Of a stretch of 64,000 nt of DNA, positions 63,118 through 64,000 are shown piece by piece. The DNA is from Paucibacter sp. DJ2R-2 (lineage in GTDB: Bacteria > Pseudomonadota > Gammaproteobacteria > Burkholderiales > Burkholderiaceae_C): positions 124,001-188,000 of the forward strand of contig NZ_JAJIRT010000010.1 of the NCBI RefSeq assembly GCF_025717675.1. Direction: 5' to 3'. The translations under genes and the position numbers were made by a program. Position 1 is the stretch's first letter, and every line of letters starts with the position of its first letter. Under the pieces are notes generated by a model. It did no database searches. It saw nothing but the letters and a program-made list of their open reading frames with translations, and was not told the origin of the DNA.

Positions 63118-63627
63118 ATGAAGAAGTCGAACCGCAAGCCGCTTGCACTGCGCATGTTTTTGTCTCTTGCTTCCTGCGGGCTCGCGCTGAGCGCGGCTCT
63201 GGCCTTGAGCCTGCCGGCCGGGCCGGCCTGGGCGGCCGATGTTGTGCCTGCCGCTGGCGCTGCGACGGCCGACATGGAACTGGAGCTGACCGGCATCGCC
63301 AGCAGCGAGGGCCAGATCCTGATCAGCGTGTTTGCCTCGCCCGAGGACTGGCTCAAGAAACCGGTGGCCGTCGTGCGCGCCGAGGCCAGCTCGCAAAAAG
63401 ATGGGCGCCTGCTGATCAAGCTCGGCGCTCTGCCGGCCGGCCGCCTGGCCTTGAACGTGGCCCATGACCTCAACAGCAATGGCCGCTTGGACATGAACGC
63501 CATGCGCATGCCCACCGAACCCTTTGCCTTTTCCAACAATGCCACCGGCATGTTCGGTCCGCCGAAGTTCGAGGCGGCGCTGTTCGAGGTGAAGGCCGGT
63601 GCGCGCTTGAGCGTGTCTTTGAAGTGA
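63118..63627 (+). CDS. DUF2141 family secreted protein
   Basis: From ATG 63118 the 169-residue protein has a signal peptide ending near AWAA. The DUF2141 pattern follows: an Asp-Asn/Asn-Gly turn HDLNSNGRLDMNAMRMPTEPFAFSNNA. Its role is unknown. It lies 32 bases before a carotenoid oxygenase gene on the same strand, an arrangement that suggests a shared pathway. Confidence 0.8.
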   Translation: MKKSNRKPLALRMFLSLASCGLALSAALALSLPAGPAWAADVVPAAGAATADMELELTGIASSEGQILISVFASPEDWLKKPVAVVRAEASSQKDGRLLIKLGALPAGRLALNVAHDLNSNGRLDMNAMRMPTEPFAFSNNATGMFGPPKFEAALFEVKAGARLSVSLK

Positions 63628-63659
63628 CTGGGCAGCGGACGCAACAAGGAGTGGATGCC

Positions 63660-64000
63660 ATGAACATGAAGATGCAAAGACGCGACTGGCTCAAGCTCGG
63701 TGTGGCCGGCGGCCTGGCCTGGAGCGGTGTGCAAGAAGCCTTGGCTCAGGGCTTGGCGGCGCCGGCCTTCGCCAGCGCCGCGCCCGAACTGGCCCCGCTG
63801 CAGGGCTTGCGAGGCCAGGACCTGGACGCTCGTGACCTGCAGATCGAAGGCCGCCTGCCTGATGGCCTGCGCGGTACCTATTACCGCAACGGCCCCGGCC
63901 TGATGGCGCGCGGCGAGGAGCGCTACCGCCATTGGTTCGATGGCGATGGTCTGGTCCAGGCCTGGACCTTCGGCGGTAGCGCCGGTCGGGCCCAGGTGAC
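63660..64000 (+). CDS. Carotenoid oxygenase (RPE65-like), N-terminal part
   Basis: The first 113 residues are visible; the gene runs past the window edge. A Tat-type signal (MQRRDWLKLGVAGG) precedes the conserved start GRLPDGLRGTYYRNGPGLM and RHWFDGDGLVQAW of the retinal pigment/carotenoid cleavage oxygenase family. These Fe(II) enzymes cleave carotenoids or stilbenes. Start ATG 63660 was chosen because an in-range ATG at 63655 hits a stop at once. AAGGAG lies upstream. Confidence 0.85.
   Translation, partial: MNMKMQRRDWLKLGVAGGLAWSGVQEALAQGLAAPAFASAAPELAPLQGLRGQDLDARDLQIEGRLPDGLRGTYYRNGPGLMARGEERYRHWFDGDGLVQAWTFGGSAGRAQV

Overview
The window is a 64 kb piece of a high-GC, gene-dense bacterial chromosome. 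Gene content and order fit a betaproteobacterium of the order Burkholderiales. Examples are acnB, dapA next to bamC, parE and parC joined by a histone-deacetylase-like gene, a GNAT gene and a transglycosylase gene, and an AotJQMOP-type amino acid transporter. The style resembles the Roseateles/Mitsuaria/Paucibacter/Rubrivivax group, but that is inference from gene content and not from a marker tree. I see no rRNA, prophage, insertion sequence or CRISPR array. One tRNA gene, Leu(CAA), is present.

Layout. Bases 1-13.7k hold the end of a 2-oxoacid dehydrogenase E2 gene and a four-gene redox/membrane operon (DCC thiol-oxidoreductase, SDR, DoxX-like, DUF2269). A GbsR/MarR-type regulator follows, and near-identical palindromes lie before both the regulator and the operon. 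Next come a MocR regulator divergent from a PNPOx-like flavoprotein, a DUF5694 protein, acnB behind a vapBC pair, and a ferredoxin-reductase / 2OG-dioxygenase / leucine-dehydrogenase-like cluster. Bases 13.7-29.6k hold mostly housekeeping genes: an SDR, a rhomboid protease, tRNA-Leu, cysM, Nudix, TusA-like, MgtC-like, a tandem-domain FKBP, gluQRS, a LysR/pirin pair, the five-gene amino acid ABC transporter, a hydrolase with trhO, slyX and a SlyD-like gene.

Bases 29.6-37.1k form one five-gene export unit on the minus strand: HlyD-type adaptor, ATPase, duplicated MacB/FtsX permease, NtrC-type regulator and histidine kinase. A strong sigma-54-like -24/-12 element lies directly before the adaptor gene, with inverted repeats about 140 bp upstream, so the system looks self-regulated. 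Bases 37-45.8k hold a RoxA-like JmjC oxygenase, an unknown coupled gene, a small Ala-rich lipoprotein, an MBL hydrolase, bamC and dapA. An MFS transporter, a 47-residue membrane protein and a methyltransferase are translationally linked there, followed by an amidohydrolase.

Bases 45.9-53.5k are a compact plus-strand operon containing both topoisomerase IV subunits, an acetylpolyamine-deacetylase-like protein, a GNAT, a lytic transglycosylase and a terminal class A beta-lactamase with all active-site motifs. Bases 53.5-57.7k encode two secreted modular proteins, one an M64 metallopeptidase and one a lipoprotein with an HEETH motif, that share Ig-like and C-terminal modules. The rest holds CYTH, pyrD, LysR/EamA, DAHP synthase followed by a long imperfect palindrome and terminator, a DUF2141 protein, and the start of a Tat-type carotenoid oxygenase cut by the window edge.
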